From: Parietichytrium sp. I65-24A
Taxonomy: Eukaryota > Sar > Bigyra > Thraustochytrida > Thraustochytriidae
Assembly: GCA_012862575.1 (NCBI GenBank)
Contig: BLSF01000006.1
Location: forward strand, 310,001-374,000
Direction of reading: 5' to 3'
DNA: 64,000 nt
Below are positions 39,327 to 50,192 of the stretch, in pieces. Both the position numbers and the translations under genes were made by a program. Below the pieces are notes generated by a model that was given only the letters and a program-made list of their open reading frames with translations, did not search any database and was not told the origin of the DNA. Every line of letters starts with the position of its first letter. Within the stretch, counting starts at the first letter, position 1.

Positions 39327-39857
39327 TCGCAGTAATCGCAGTTGACGAAGCAAGGTCGAGCGCGAGCAGATCGTAGCTTTTCAATGCTGCTGCCCCAGTA
39401 ACGGTGGCCCTGCTTGGAGATGCCTCGGGAGCTTCTTTCACTTCCAGCCTCTTTTCAATCTTTTCAATTCAGTCACCATGCGAACTTGACAATGCTAGTC
39501 GTGGACCCATGCCGCACGACACCAGTGCATGTTTGTTTCTAAATTAGAAGGCTTCGAAAGAAAAGGAAAAGAGGACTTGGATGGGCGGTAGTGAGTACTC
39601 TACTCGTGCAACTTCTGCAACTTCCACAATCACAAGGAAAAGGCTGTGACGAGCCCGCACAAAAACGCAAAAGTGGTCCGCTCACGTCTGCTCGATCACG
39701 ATGATCATGATGACCACGATGACGATGATCATAGGATTATAAAACGCGAATAGGAACGATGCTCGGCGCGGGAGGGGAATTCGAAGGAAGGGTGAGAATG
39801 ATCAGCACTGAAAGCTAAGATAAAACAAAAAGAGTCTCTGACGGCATGGCACAGGCC

Positions 39858-39875
39858 ACTAGTACTAGTACTAGT
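39858..39875. repeat. ACTAGT x3
   Basis: Three head-to-tail copies of the palindromic hexamer, followed by ACCGTAC. Confidence 0.85.
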
Positions 39876-40478
39876 ACCGTACTTGGGTGATGGCGATATC
39901 GATTTCGCTCGGAACTTGCTCTTTCGAGGGTTGTTGTACTCAGTAGCCGACTCGTGGCACTGTATCCTCCTTTTCTTGGTCATTCTTGATGTGATGAAAC
40001 AATAAGCCGTTCGCAAAAATGAGCCACTTGGCAAGTGGCATGGCAGAATGCACTGTCAGCACATTTCAGCACAGGTGCACAGGAACAACAACAATCAGAG
40101 CCCAACAAACAAGTAATCCTCAGAACTCAAGCACAAGCAGAGTGGCTTTGGTGGATTTTGGTGGGCTCGCCAAGAAATGTTGTGGCATGGTAGGTGTGTG
40201 TTGGCACATCAGTATACTCCAACTGAGGTACGGTACTCAGTAAGCTTACTGGAATGACGATGGAAGGGTAAAATTGGGAGGTTTTCGATTGTCAATGAGC
40301 CGATCCTGAGAAGGAGAAGTAAATAAGTAAGTAAAACGTCTTTATTTTGGTGAGAGAGTCCGGAGAGAAAGAAAGCAGCTCAGCTCCATCAGCTCCGTAC
40401 TCATTCCTCACAAGCTTTATTTAATATATAAACACTCTCTCTGAAGGCAGGCCATTCGCGAAAGCCGCCGCAGCTACT

Positions 40479-40495
40479 GTACTCACTGTCAGTAT
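40479..40495. promoter_or_regulatory. Intergenic palindromic motif copy 4 (GTACTCACTGTCAGTAT)
   Basis: One mismatch (final T for C) to GTACTSACWGTSAGTAC, with C at both S positions, i.e. the other-strand orientation of copy 1. Confidence 0.55.
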
Positions 40496-41143
40496 AGAAC
40501 CGACCACGCTATGTCTGTTGGCTCTGTGTGTTACGCACTGTGGAAGTTGGCATTTGGAAAAAATAATTTACAGTTAATGAAAGCAATCGCCGACTCCCAA
40601 TCCACCATGACCACCATGACAGATCAAAATTCAACAAGAAAGCGTCATCTCTGCCCACTATTTTCACTCTTTCCACTTCTTTTGCCTTTTGCATTCTCCC
40701 GCCCACGGATGATCGTTAGAGCGGATTCGCCACAAGATCGCCGCCGCGAAGGGCGTTTCTGAGTCTTTGTTGTCTCTGTTCAGCTAGTTGCTGTCTGGAC
40801 TTGTTGCGCCTACTGGCGATTTTTTTTTCTTGAATATAATATTGGACGACATTGCTACTGCGAAATCCTAAGCCGCGCATAGCCGCCCCGTGGTGGTGAG
40901 ATGTGGTCAGAGTGAAACGAGAACGGAGATGAGAGACGACGATCTTGAGTGGCAGTTCAGTGGCTTAATGGCCCGTGCCTCTCTCTTCTCTCTCTGCCGC
41001 AATCATCGCCTCACGAAATGAGGAGCTGATCCCGCCTGCGTGCCCAACCCAATCGACGGAGTAGATAGTGTAAGCCTGGCTTTGCTCACACATGGACTCT
41101 TCCGGTACCGGAACTCCGCTTCTCCGCATCTTCTCAATACTGG

Positions 41144-41160
41144 TACTCACAGTCAGTGCT
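41144..41160. promoter_or_regulatory. Intergenic palindromic motif copy 5 (GTACTCACAGTCAGTGC)
   Basis: One mismatch to the 17-base consensus, in the same orientation as copy 4, 665 bases away. Confidence 0.55.
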
Positions 41161-42820
41161 GTACCCTGATACTCGCATCAGCACACTTGCTATCTATCCT
41201 GCGTTTGATGATGATGTCTGTTCAGAATTCACAGAATCAACAATCAATCAATCAAAGATGCGGAGCTCTTGGCAAAGTGCACAGTGTGTGGAAAGCTGAA
41301 AGCGTATTTCATTGTACAATTGGTTTCTTCCTGGCATTCCTCCGCCCTTACCATCCAGCTAACCAACCCATAGGACCCCATCGCTTCCACTTCGTTGCAA
41401 TCGACGCCTTCTTCCCGAGTAATTGGCTCGTTCGTAGTGTGAATAAATGAGAGTGACGAACGATATCTCAATCAAAATTCAACAAAGGACCCAACAAAAA
41501 AGGATGCGACAATCAAGCAGAGGCCTTCAAGTTAATTTAATCTTTAATGACTGACAGTGTGAGCGACTGACTGAGTAGACTGAGTGGCGCGAAGAGTCCG
41601 CATACAGCGCTGGAGTGCAGGTGGTCACAGCAGGTCACAGCAGCAAGAGCAAATTTACTGTTCTGATTGTACCAGAACCGTTCAGAAAGTGGCACCGGCG
41701 CTGTTTACTGTCAGTCAGAGGTGCTCGGCGGTAGGCATTTGCGAGCAACATGGACCCGTCAGCTCGACAACAACGGAGAGGCTCTGCGAGGCTGGCTATC
41801 TTGAAGACGACAATGGGATCGAAAGACATTGAGATCGGATGACAATGAGATCGGACGCGGTGGCCCACGGTTCTGCATTGATGGATTCCAGGCAACACTA
41901 AATTAGAACCACACCCAGGCTTGGCAAGCCTTGGTTGTCCGAGATTTAGAACTCAGAACCAACCAAGATCAAGAACAAGAGCAAGAGCAAGGACGCGCTG
42001 GGAGAGGATGGTAGCCCGAGTCTGGAGTTCTTGACTCGACGTGCATCTGTGTCTGGCCGGTGAGCCAGAGTTTGGTTCCAGCGGGCTTGATTCGCGGCGT
42101 GACCGCACACGGAAGGGCGCGTGGAAACCAGTATTTGTCAGAAAAAGTTGAACGCGGTATCTTTTCTGTCCCGAGAAAAGAGAGTCAGTTCGTTGTCGAG
42201 AGAAACATTTGGTCCGGAGACGCACTCTTTAGCTTCACGAGTGGCAGAGTACGAGCTGGCCGCTGTCCCAACATGTCTCGAGTGGGAAAAACACGTTAAA
42301 TGACAAATTTTTCGCGGTGTCGTGTTGTGTCCTGTCTCGTAGAAGCCGTAGCCTCGATACACTCTGAGAGCCGGGCCGTTTCCTCGCGAGTACAGTCATG
42401 CACTTTTTGAACGGGAGATATGCGGGCAGATGTGGGGCCATGTGGGAGGCGGGCCCAACCGCGGATACGACGAGAGAAGCGCCGGCCTGAGGCTCTCAGA
42501 ACCCTCGCGCAGCTCCCGACATTCCCAACGCGAGCCTCTCTGGTTTTCCGGTGCTCTACTATTCGCACTTTTTGCGTGAACAGTGCGACCTGCGAAGTCC
42601 TGAGCCGGCTCTCTGCCCCGGATAAATTATGTTCCGGACATCTAATTTGAGCGCGAGCAAGCAAGCAAGAAGAGCAGTTCCGCTGAAAAACCCCTTGGGG
42701 CGGACGACAGATTTAACGACGTTTGGGCAAGCAAGATGGGCGATGCCTGGAAAAACACGGGGTGCGGAGGTGTTAGCTAAGATTTGAGGAAAAGGAGAGG
42801 AAATGAATGATACACATATG

Positions 42821-42826
42821 TTTATT
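42821..42826 (-). terminator. AATAAA polyadenylation signal of the acidic-tailed gene
   Basis: TTTATT on the plus strand, 70 bases beyond the stop of the minus-strand gene at 42897. Confidence 0.45.
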
Positions 42827-42896
42827 TCTGACAGTGAATCCTGATCAGCCAGCTCGTATTATTATTATCACTTCACAGTTCGCGGCGACTGAATGT

Positions 42897-43568
42897 TTAC
42901 CACTCCTCGTCGGAAACATCGTCGCTCATGTCGGAGCGTCTGCTCATGCGCTTGCTCTGGCGCTTGACGGTCTCTTGCCTGCTAGCATAGTCATCCTCAT
43001 CGTCGTCGAAGAAGGAGCGCTCCTCGTCGATTGGCTCTGGCTCGTCGTGGTCAGAGAGGGAGCTCGTGGCCTTCTGCTCGTATACGTCCGCGGACTTGTC
43101 GCTCACGAAAGACTTGACGCTCTGAAGAGACTTCCTCAAGGTGTTGGACAAGGATCGGCGCATGCTGGTTCTTGCTGGCTCTGGCTCGTACTCAGAGAAG
43201 CTGCTTGGCACTGGGGTCTCCTCAAAGTATGATTTCGATGGCGCTGGGGCAGCTGGTGGGGCCTGGTAGAAGCTCTGCTGCTTCATTGGCTCGCCACTCT
43301 TCACAGGCGCTCCGGAGGATTGCTTGCGAGCGATGGTCCAGTGGTTTCCCTGCTTGACAAAGTTGCCTGGTGCGAGGCCCTTGAAGTTGTGCTTGTTTGT
43401 GCTGACGCTCTGCGATTTGCTTGCCGCGCTCTGAGTTACCTTCTTCTCGCCGCTCACCTTGCGATTATTGGCCTCAAAAATTGTCTTCGCCTTGTTCACC
43501 TTGCCCACCGCAGCCTGACGGCCGACGGTCATCTGGGCCTCCTTGCGGTTCCATCCACTCCAAGACAT
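42897..43568 (-). CDS. Unknown 223 aa protein with acidic, tryptophan-ended C-terminus
   Basis: One exon with ATG at 43568 in a clear context and C/G-ending codon bias similar to PSAT, suggesting strong expression. N-terminus MSWSGWNRKEAQMTVGRQAA is followed by a Lys/Ser-rich middle with HNFKGLAPGNFVKQGNHW, a Pro/Ala/Tyr segment, a basic amphipathic stretch (RRSLSNTLRKSLQSVKSFV) and a highly acidic end (SFFDDDEDDY, then SDDVSDEEW as the last residues). I recognise no family. An acidic end with a terminal Trp resembles Arp2/3-binding acidic motifs or adaptor-binding peptides, but no WH2 motif is visible, so this is speculation. Confidence 0.78.
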   Translation of the reverse strand: MSWSGWNRKEAQMTVGRQAAVGKVNKAKTIFEANNRKVSGEKKVTQSAASKSQSVSTNKHNFKGLAPGNFVKQGNHWTIARKQSSGAPVKSGEPMKQQSFYQAPPAAPAPSKSYFEETPVPSSFSEYEPEPARTSMRRSLSNTLRKSLQSVKSFVSDKSADVYEQKATSSLSDHDEPEPIDEERSFFDDDEDDYASRQETVKRQSKRMSRRSDMSDDVSDEEW

Positions 43569-46500
43569 TTTCGCGAAAAGGGATCCTTAAAACCTAAACT
43601 CAACTACTCCTCGCTGTTTGCCGCTTTGCTTTTCTGTCTGTTTGTCTGCCTGTCTCTCTTGCACTTGCTTCTTTTGTGTTTCGCTGCTGCTTTTGCTGCT
43701 GCTTGTGTGTTTGGGTTTTGCTGCTTCACATCGGCGGCTCTTCGCCACTTCCCTCCCCGGCAAGTGGTCCTCCTTTCTTTGCTAACATTGCCGCACCACT
43801 CTGGCGCATGTGACCTTACCCCTTTCGTACACGCTACGGTAGCGCGAGTCTCCGTCGACGGCCTTTCAAAGAGGGTTCAAAACTCTCCCTCTGTCTCTCT
43901 CTGTCTCTCTGTGTGTTTTTCTCTCTCTCACTGCGCGAGACTACATGCAAGGGAGGGAATGAAAGGAGGGGTGCTTGCTTGTTTTTCCTTTTTTTTTGAA
44001 GGACAGACAGGCAAGGAAGGCATTGGCTTAGTAGATTGTGTTGTGCGAGCGAGCACGCACCGGGTCTAAGGGATTGCCTCGTGGACAACGCGTAGAAAAG
44101 TTGCGCAGTGTTAAATTGTTAAACGTTAAACACCGACTAAGTGCGAGTAGGAAACCGAAAGGGAGGGAGGGAGGGATGGCACCTGTCGTGAATAAGATAT
44201 ACATATCCTCGGTAGCTGGCTAGGAGAAGTGCAGAAGCACGGACCGAGCTTGCCACGTGCTCCTGGGCGAAAACTCCAGACTCAGCTCGTTAGCTCTGGT
44301 TAGCTTGGTCGTCGACCTTTCGAAAAAAGTTGGTCAAGGTTTGCATAGTTTGCATGACCGAAAGCGCCCATGAGCCTTGTGTGCTCTTTCCTATCCAGAC
44401 TTGATGGCATTTGTCGGCACCATCACGCGTTGCACTCATGGCTGCTGCCGAGATCGGAGCAGAACGCCTAGATGTCGCAGCGCGAGGCGCTATTTCGTTG
44501 GAACCTCATTGAGGCATCAAGTCATCATCGTTTACAAAATTGTTTCGATTGCAGCATACGCGGTCCGTGGCCGAGCTGTCAACAAAAGTTTTCTCGAAGC
44601 AAAGTTCATGCAGTGACCGTTGGCTCACCGTCAAGCTGAGCCGAGCCCGGACTGATGATACTGATGATGATACTGTTGCGACGTGACTCACGTGATAAGA
44701 CTCGGATCTGACTTGGCAGCAGATCGAGCGATCACCTTAAACCCAGAGCTTGGAACGAACGCGCGTTCCGCGATTCGGGATACTTAAAATGCATTGTCGA
44801 CCGATACTTTTGAGCCCTTGCAGGAACAACAACAACTACTTGCCGCGCAATGCACATGTATGCGCATGATAAGTTACTCACTTTAATCCTCTTCCTCTCC
44901 TTTCCCTTTCTCTCTCGCCCACGTTCTTTTTTCTCGCTTCCGTCCCTCCTCGCCAGCCAACACAAGTTAGTGTCCAAGCTGCGGATGAATCTGACAGATT
45001 GACAATGAGAAGTTCTGTGCAATTTTATCTGCTTTTTCATCAACGTACGAGTTCAAAACTTCACGGTCATTCCACGACCATTGTGCACACGTGCGCCAGA
45101 TATTTTCAGGTCGGGGGGGGGGGTGGGGGGTCAGAGAGCACCCATCCATCCACGCACAGCTCGTGCGGTGGAATTACTACCATATTCAATATCTCAATTC
45201 ATATAAGTGACTACCCCCTTCTAGGAACGCCGGAAAGTCTAGACCAAAGGCGCCCGATGCGCCCCCGTTGATGCAAGAGTGGCGTGTGGCACATTTTGGG
45301 GCACATTTACCATGTGCAGTATGGTCGCCTAGGAGCAAGTTGGAAATATGTTGTTGATGAGTGAAACATGAATGAATGAATGAAGTGGTCATGTGAAAAG
45401 TGACCCCTCGCCACATTTTCTCCACACGCAAAGCACACTCAATGAAGAAGAGTTTGTCAACGTCAATCATAGTCAATTCGGAAAGAGAATCAGACACGAG
45501 TACTCAGTACTCGGTACTAGAGCTGTGAGTTATTATCACAACTCTCGCACCCGCCTTGGCACTGCCATCGTCGCAACGTGGCTATCGGGTCGAGTGAGGG
45601 CTAACCTTCCGAAGAGGGGGGATGCGAAATGGTTATCATTGTTGACGTCCATTTTTTGTTGCTGTCATTGTCATTGTCATTGTCGACGATGTTGATGTTG
45701 TTGTTATTTTTGTCCTAGCAATCATGGTGAAGACCATGGAACTTCATCACTACAACGGCGCTCGATGGTAGTAGACAAAGTGTGATCTGATGGGACCTGC
45801 ATGAGCGCTTGGTGATCTTGGTAATGCTGCATTTGTTACTTGCCTCAGACATACTCACCACTGGCCCTCTCACTCCCCCCTTTTCACTGCCTTCCCATCC
45901 TTTCCCCTTTTCCCCCTCCCCCCCCCTTTCTCTCTCACTCTCCCCCCTAGCCCGCGACCCCCGCCTCGCCCCATGCGTGATACTTTTCAGGGAAAGATAG
46001 TGCAGAGTTTCTTTTACGGCACGGTGAGGTTCCGAGCGTCCTTGGATGTCCTCGAAGCCTATCAGGGTAAGAAACGCGGGCTTAAAAGACTTGCGGATTG
46101 TTGTAGTCAATTTTAAAGTCACCAATGAAAGGTAGGTGTCAGCCAGAACAGGCCAGGAAGGTTCGAAGAACCGAGCACTCGTCTACACGCCCTGCTCGAG
46201 CGCACGTGGAGGCTTCAAGTGGTCCCTAGAACCGCCCACATTGTCGCCTGTCCACGGCTGTCCCCACGCGAAAAATCTCATACGTGGCGCAATTTTGATT
46301 GACACGTGTTGTTGAATGAAACGAAGGGAGACGTTTGTCTTCGGATCATGAATGCCTTTGCCGTGATCGTGAGACGTTTGCTTTGAGTTTTGCCTGTAGT
46401 ACTCAAAACGATGTAAACACCAGTTCAAACGTTTAGTAGTTCAAGGGAGGGGCGGCGCGAGGGGCTTGAGTGGCATGGGAGGGCCGTTAAGACCTGTCGT

Positions 46501-46651
46501 CTGGCCCACCCACATGGCGCAGATACTGGCTTAGTAGAGCCCGCGCTTGACTTGACTTGTTCCAAAACCCCTCCCTTGTCGAATGTACCAAAAGTCAGGG
46601 CAAGAAACTCCTGGCAGGAACTGACAATGAGTCCAGTGTTTTTCTGTTTCC
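43569..46651. other. 3.1 kb gene-poor region
   Basis: Upstream of the acidic-tailed gene and downstream of the epimerase. It holds a CT-rich leader, a GGGAGGGAGG run (about 44160), a G11-T-G6 tract (45113-45130), an imperfect GAGTACTCAGTACTCGGTAC word (about 45499) and a pyrimidine-rich stretch (about 45870-45950). No gene is supported. Confidence 0.5.
45113..45130 (+). repeat. Poly-G tract (G11 T G6)
   Basis: A run of guanines with one T. It could form G-rich structure and is a likely site of length error in reads. Confidence 0.85.
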
Positions 46652-47649
46652 TTACAAAGATGATGAAAATTTAATGTTCTGGGACAGGGTCCAGGTTTGC
46701 CCGCTTTCGCAGGTCTCATGGCGGCTTACACAGCCGGGCTCTATGCAAACCATGTTGTGATACTCCTCATCGCCAAAATCTCCAGTCCGCTTGGACTTCT
46801 CGATCCATGGATTCCAGACCACCACATCGCAGTTTTGAGCCTCATCACCTCGCATCAGCTTGGCTTCAATACAAATTTTCTTCGAGCCGCATGCGAGGGT
46901 CAAAGGCTTGCTCGCATTGTGGTAGATTGCGTCTGTCTCTTCGGTAAACTTCAACACTTGTTCAGTCTGTGTGAACAACTCTGAGCCTTTGAGCTGATTC
47001 ACGTAGTTGAGCCCGTCAAGACCAGTGAGTTCAACCTTAGAAATGTCCTCCAAGGCATAGTATGTGTGGAGCAAGACCTGGAATTGAAACGCCTCTTGGC
47101 CTACGTTGCGAAGTTGCATCCTGGTTTCGAGTGCATCCCCGGAGAACCGAATCACATGCTCTAGCTCGAATTCGTGTGGCCATACAGCTTTCGTTTCTTC
47201 GGTGTGCCCGAGCACAAAGCTAACTTCCACGGCACCATCAGCCTCGGTTGGCTCCTTTCCGAGCTTCCACATGGAATTCCGAGCAAAGCCATGATTTGTG
47301 AGAGGGCCAGCACCAAACTGCGGGAACACCGGTGGAACTCCACCTCGGAGACTTGCGAAATCGAATCAACTTGACCAATCAGCACCTCGCCCACTCTAAA
47401 CCCGCACAACTCCGAACAACCACCAACCACCCACGGAAACTTCCAGACGTTCCCAGCCCAAAAGCGAACTTACGGCTTGCTTCCATCCAGCACAGCTTCC
47501 TTGCTCACAAACAGCTTCTCAGTCCCGTCTGCCGATACATAAGAGTACAACGTGCCACCGAGCAACGCAAAGCTCACGCTCGCTCCAGTCTCGCTCTGCG
47601 TCACTTTGACTGCGTCCAGCTCTCCCAACTTGACCTGCTCTACCGCCAT
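46652..47649 (-). CDS. Glucose-6-phosphate 1-epimerase (hexose-6-phosphate mutarotase), two exons
   Basis: Exon 1 is 47649-47474, exon 2 is 47351-46652, and the intron is 47473-47352 (122 bases, GTAAGT...AAG). Splicing gives 291 residues and reads LDGSKPLRGGVPPVFPQF, then GPLTNHGFARNSMWKL, the family signature. It speeds alpha/beta exchange of glucose-6-phosphate and relatives, feeding glycolysis and the pentose phosphate path. It belongs to the aldose-1-epimerase fold. Likely catalytic residues are His in HGFARN and Glu in VCIEPG. LLHTYYALEDISKVELTGLD and WNPWIEKSKRTGDFGDEEYH are also diagnostic. No targeting signal is seen. It shares a 480-base divergent region with SRP9. Confidence 0.91.
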
Positions 47650-48129
47650 TTTCTCTCGCCTACGAACGCTACGCTAACGCTAAGATTATCAACCTCTTTG
47701 CTATTTCCAACTCTACCTATCTCTAGCTTGCGAACCAGCGTCCTCGAGTACACTCCAGCGTACGCACTACACTGTGTAGAAAGAGAAGATATCTTCATTC
47801 AGAGAATAGAACAAGTAAACGAGCTAAATCAAGAGCCTTGCACACGAGCGCACTGCTATATAAAAGTGTAATGTCCCATTACGACATGAGCCTCGTATGA
47901 AGTTGCTGAAGCAAATTTATTTAGGCGGAAGCTAGCACGTAAGCATGAGGCGAACAAACGACGTTCTGAAGAGGTCCCAAAGAATACAAACTTGATCGTC
48001 GGCCAAGGTGGAAGTTTACGTGTCTGGCTTTGCTTCTCCTCTCGAGTGCGAGGACTAATTGTGTACGCAAAGAGTGCTTTGAACGGGTACGCGGCGAGAC
48101 TGAATCGCCGGAGGGGCAGTGTGAGAAGA
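47650..48129. other. Divergent promoter region, epimerase / SRP9
   Basis: It contains a TATATAAAAG word facing SRP9 at 47857. The rest presumably includes the SRP9 5' UTR. No ORF is supported. Confidence 0.5.
47857..47866 (+). promoter_or_regulatory. TATA-box-like element of SRP9
   Basis: TATATAAAAG on the plus strand, 273 bases before the split start codon of SRP9. A start of transcription about 30 bases downstream would give a 5' UTR of about 240 bases. Confidence 0.4.
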
Positions 48130-48730
48130 TGTAAGTTTGTTTGTACGAGTGTCGATTGTCGAGTGTCGCGAGACTCCGGCGGCGTGGGAGAGGGGATGTG
48201 CTGAGCAAGAGCTGACCGTGTACAACGTGGCCGCTGTTTAATGGCGGCGCAGGAAGGTGGAAAATTTGGACGAGTTTGCATTTCGGGCAAAGGAGCTGTG
48301 CTTGCAAGACCCTGATGCCTTTCGTTATACAATAAAGTACAAACATAAGAGCGGCCGACTTGTGGCAAAGGCGACAGATGACAAGGTGGTAAGTCCTAAA
48401 CGACGACTTTGTCATGTGCAAAATGACCATATGCTGACACAGGTGCTGGTGCACTGTTTCTTCGCGCACGCGGGGAAAATGCAAACGCGGGCCTTTACAA
48501 AGTGTTTGACGTTTTCAACAGATCAAGGTGTAGACTACTTTACTATTCACGAAGTCGCTGGGTGGTTCTTCTCACAATGCACAGGAGTGAAACGTTCGAG
48601 GGCAGAATCTTCAGCAGAGGCAAAAGAAGAGCCATCAGAAAAGGATGGTGCCAACAACGAAAGTGTTAGCAAGACCGATGCCAAACCTTCGCAAGGTGGG
48701 GCCAAGAAGAAGCGGAAGGGTAAGCGCTAG
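48130..48730 (+). CDS. SRP9: Signal recognition particle 9 kDa protein, three exons, start codon split by an intron
   Basis: Proposed coding parts: 48130-48131 (AT), 48253-48388 and 48503-48730. Introns are 48132-48252 (121 bases) and 48389-48502 (114 bases), both GTAAGT...AG. Joining AT to G at 48253 creates the ATG and yields MKVENLDEFAFRAKELCLQD, aligned with the SRP9 start, then DAFRYTIKYKHKSGRLVAKATDDKV, then CLTFSTDQGVDYFTIHEVAG. The total is 121 residues with a basic tail (KKKRKGKR). SRP9 pairs with SRP14 on the Alu domain of SRP RNA and pauses elongation. The second intron is a multiple of three without a stop, so read-through would insert 38 residues, but family alignment supports removal. 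The ATG at 48241 is in a different frame and would need a frameshift, so it was not used. Confidence 0.82.
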
Positions 48731-48989
48731 TGGAACCACCACCATCGACATAACAAAGACAACAACAACCACCAAGATAAAATCAGCGCCCCGCCGCCCT
48801 ACGTTGCTACCGCTTTATTCGCCTCCTTGAAACAGAAGATTACATATTTACATACGTGTTTAGCTGTCGCACACATACGAAGAGTCACGAAGCTTCCTGA
48901 TCACGATCAAGCTACTTTTTCTTATTTTTACTAAAAAGTATCTTGATTCGAAAAAAGAAGTATAATTTGATTCCATATTCGAAATTCTA

Positions 48990-50192
48990 CTAAACATAAG
49001 GCTTCAGAAGGTACAAAACACAAATATCCACTGCGATGGCTACCAATCCACTCACGATGGCAAACACAGATCTTGATTGCAGCTCATCACTGTTGGACGA
49101 GGAGCTATGATCTGCGGACGCAATCTCGTTTAGCGATCGCGAGTCGCCAGATGGTAGAATAGACTGTTTACAAATTGGGCACAGAGCAGACTTCGAAATT
49201 AACCAAGGCTCGATGCAGTCCTTGTGATACCCATGTCCGCAGGGTAGTACGGTAATATCTTCCCCGTCCTCAAAGTTGCACAGGCAAATGACACAGCTTT
49301 CGCAATTAAAATAGTCTGTCATTCCCTCGCCGTTTCCAGTTCGACCTCGGGACGCAGAACTTGGACTCCGTGTCAATGTAGCGTCCTCCCCGTCCCGAAC
49401 AAGCGTGGTTGGCAATACCTCCATCTCAATCTCCGACTCCTCCATTGGGACGCGATGGTGGCCTGATGCGCGGCTCCCTTCAGGGATATCCAGCGAGACT
49501 GGCTCGGCCTCGTCAGTGTAATTGAGTCCTCCACTGCGGTATTTGCGAGTTGGAAGCTTGCGGACGATCTCAAGACGCTTTCGCTTAGCATAGCGGAGAC
49601 GAACAAGTGTGACAATGTAGAATGTCGCTACGAGAGACCACACAATAAGCATCAGCTGCACCAAAAATACGATAGACTGCACAAAGAGGGGCACGGCGGC
49701 AAAGTCTTCTGCATCGAACGCATCTGTACCATTGATGAATACAGACACGGGCTGGTCCGCCATCAACTCGTCCAAAAAGTAGAACGACGTGAGAGAGATG
49801 AACACCGATGGGATCGTCACCGAATCAACGTCGGCAGCCATCTTAACCCACCCGTCGCCGTACTCCCCCATACCTCCATTATACACCACCACCCCTTTCG
49901 CGCCCTTCTTCTGCGCCAGCAGCACCTTGTCCGCGAATCTGCACTCTCCACGAGGCACGAACGCAATAGAATCCACCAGCTCCGAGTCATTCCCGTCGTC
50001 TTCGCACAGCCATCTCTTCCGTGCGCTGCGAAGCTCGCCGCCCACGCCTTCCGCACCGGTGAAATTCTGCGGGCCGAACGCTGCAAGCACGTGCTGCACC
50101 GTGTGACAGCACGGATCCAACACCAGCAAACCGTCCGCCCTCGTCGCCGCGAATACAAACAACCCCAACGCCGACAGCGCCCAGCTCCTCAT
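48990..50192 (-). CDS. PA-TM-RING (RNF13/RNF167-like) ubiquitin ligase with an extra C-terminal membrane segment
   Basis: 400 residues from the ATG at 50192. Signal peptide 1-21 (MRSWALSALGLFVFAATRAD) precedes a lumenal protease-associated domain (IAFVPRGECRFADKVLLAQK, KGVVVYNGG, VTIPSVFISLTSF). A membrane segment lies near 175-200 (VQSIVFLVQLMLIVWSLVAT), then a cytosolic RING-H2: CVICLCNFEDGEDITVLPCG, HGYHKDCIEPWL, CPICK. Such ligases work on endosome, lysosome or vacuole membranes and select cargo through the PA domain. Unusual: a second hydrophobic stretch forms the extreme C-terminus (VFAIVSGLVAIAVDICVLYL), so the RING would sit in a loop between two membrane spans. Convergent with SRP9, 259 bases between stops. 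Confidence 0.88.
   Translation of the reverse strand: MRSWALSALGLFVFAATRADGLLVLDPCCHTVQHVLAAFGPQNFTGAEGVGGELRSARKRWLCEDDGNDSELVDSIAFVPRGECRFADKVLLAQKKGAKGVVVYNGGMGEYGDGWVKMAADVDSVTIPSVFISLTSFYFLDELMADQPVSVFINGTDAFDAEDFAAVPLFVQSIVFLVQLMLIVWSLVATFYIVTLVRLRYAKRKRLEIVRKLPTRKYRSGGLNYTDEAEPVSLDIPEGSRASGHHRVPMEESEIEMEVLPTTLVRDGEDATLTRSPSSASRGRTGNGEGMTDYFNCESCVICLCNFEDGEDITVLPCGHGYHKDCIEPWLISKSALCPICKQSILPSGDSRSLNEIASADHSSSSNSDELQSRSVFAIVSGLVAIAVDICVLYLLKPYV

Larger units (their letters stand above)
37134..42896. other. 5.8 kb gene-poor region
   Basis: No ORF with convincing length, codon use or family match on either strand. Contents seen: T-rich and GAGT-rich simple sequence (about 37740-37870), an ATCCCATCA tandem repeat (39291-39326), an ACTAGT triplet repeat (39858-39875), two palindromic-motif copies (40479 and 41144), and a CCGGTACCGG word (about 41103). 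I recognised no tRNA or snRNA. It may hold long UTRs, non-coding RNA, or decayed sequence. Confidence 0.5.

Noticed and set aside
43320-44069. 249-residue plus-strand frame
   Set aside because: It is antisense to the acidic-tailed gene and its leader, with Leu/Ser/Cys-rich low-complexity content. The minus-strand gene has a proper ATG, codon bias and a poly(A) signal.
45113-45130. G-quadruplex candidate
   Set aside because: It is essentially one long G run rather than four spaced tracts, so no specific structure can be claimed.
37134-46651. tRNA or snRNA genes
   Set aside because: Reading for A-box and B-box words and for U6/5S-like sequence gave no cloverleaf or match I could support.
48241-48260. 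ATG at 48241 as the SRP9 start (MAAQ...)
   Set aside because: It is in the wrong frame and would need a one-base indel. The split start codon across a GTAAGT intron needs no error.
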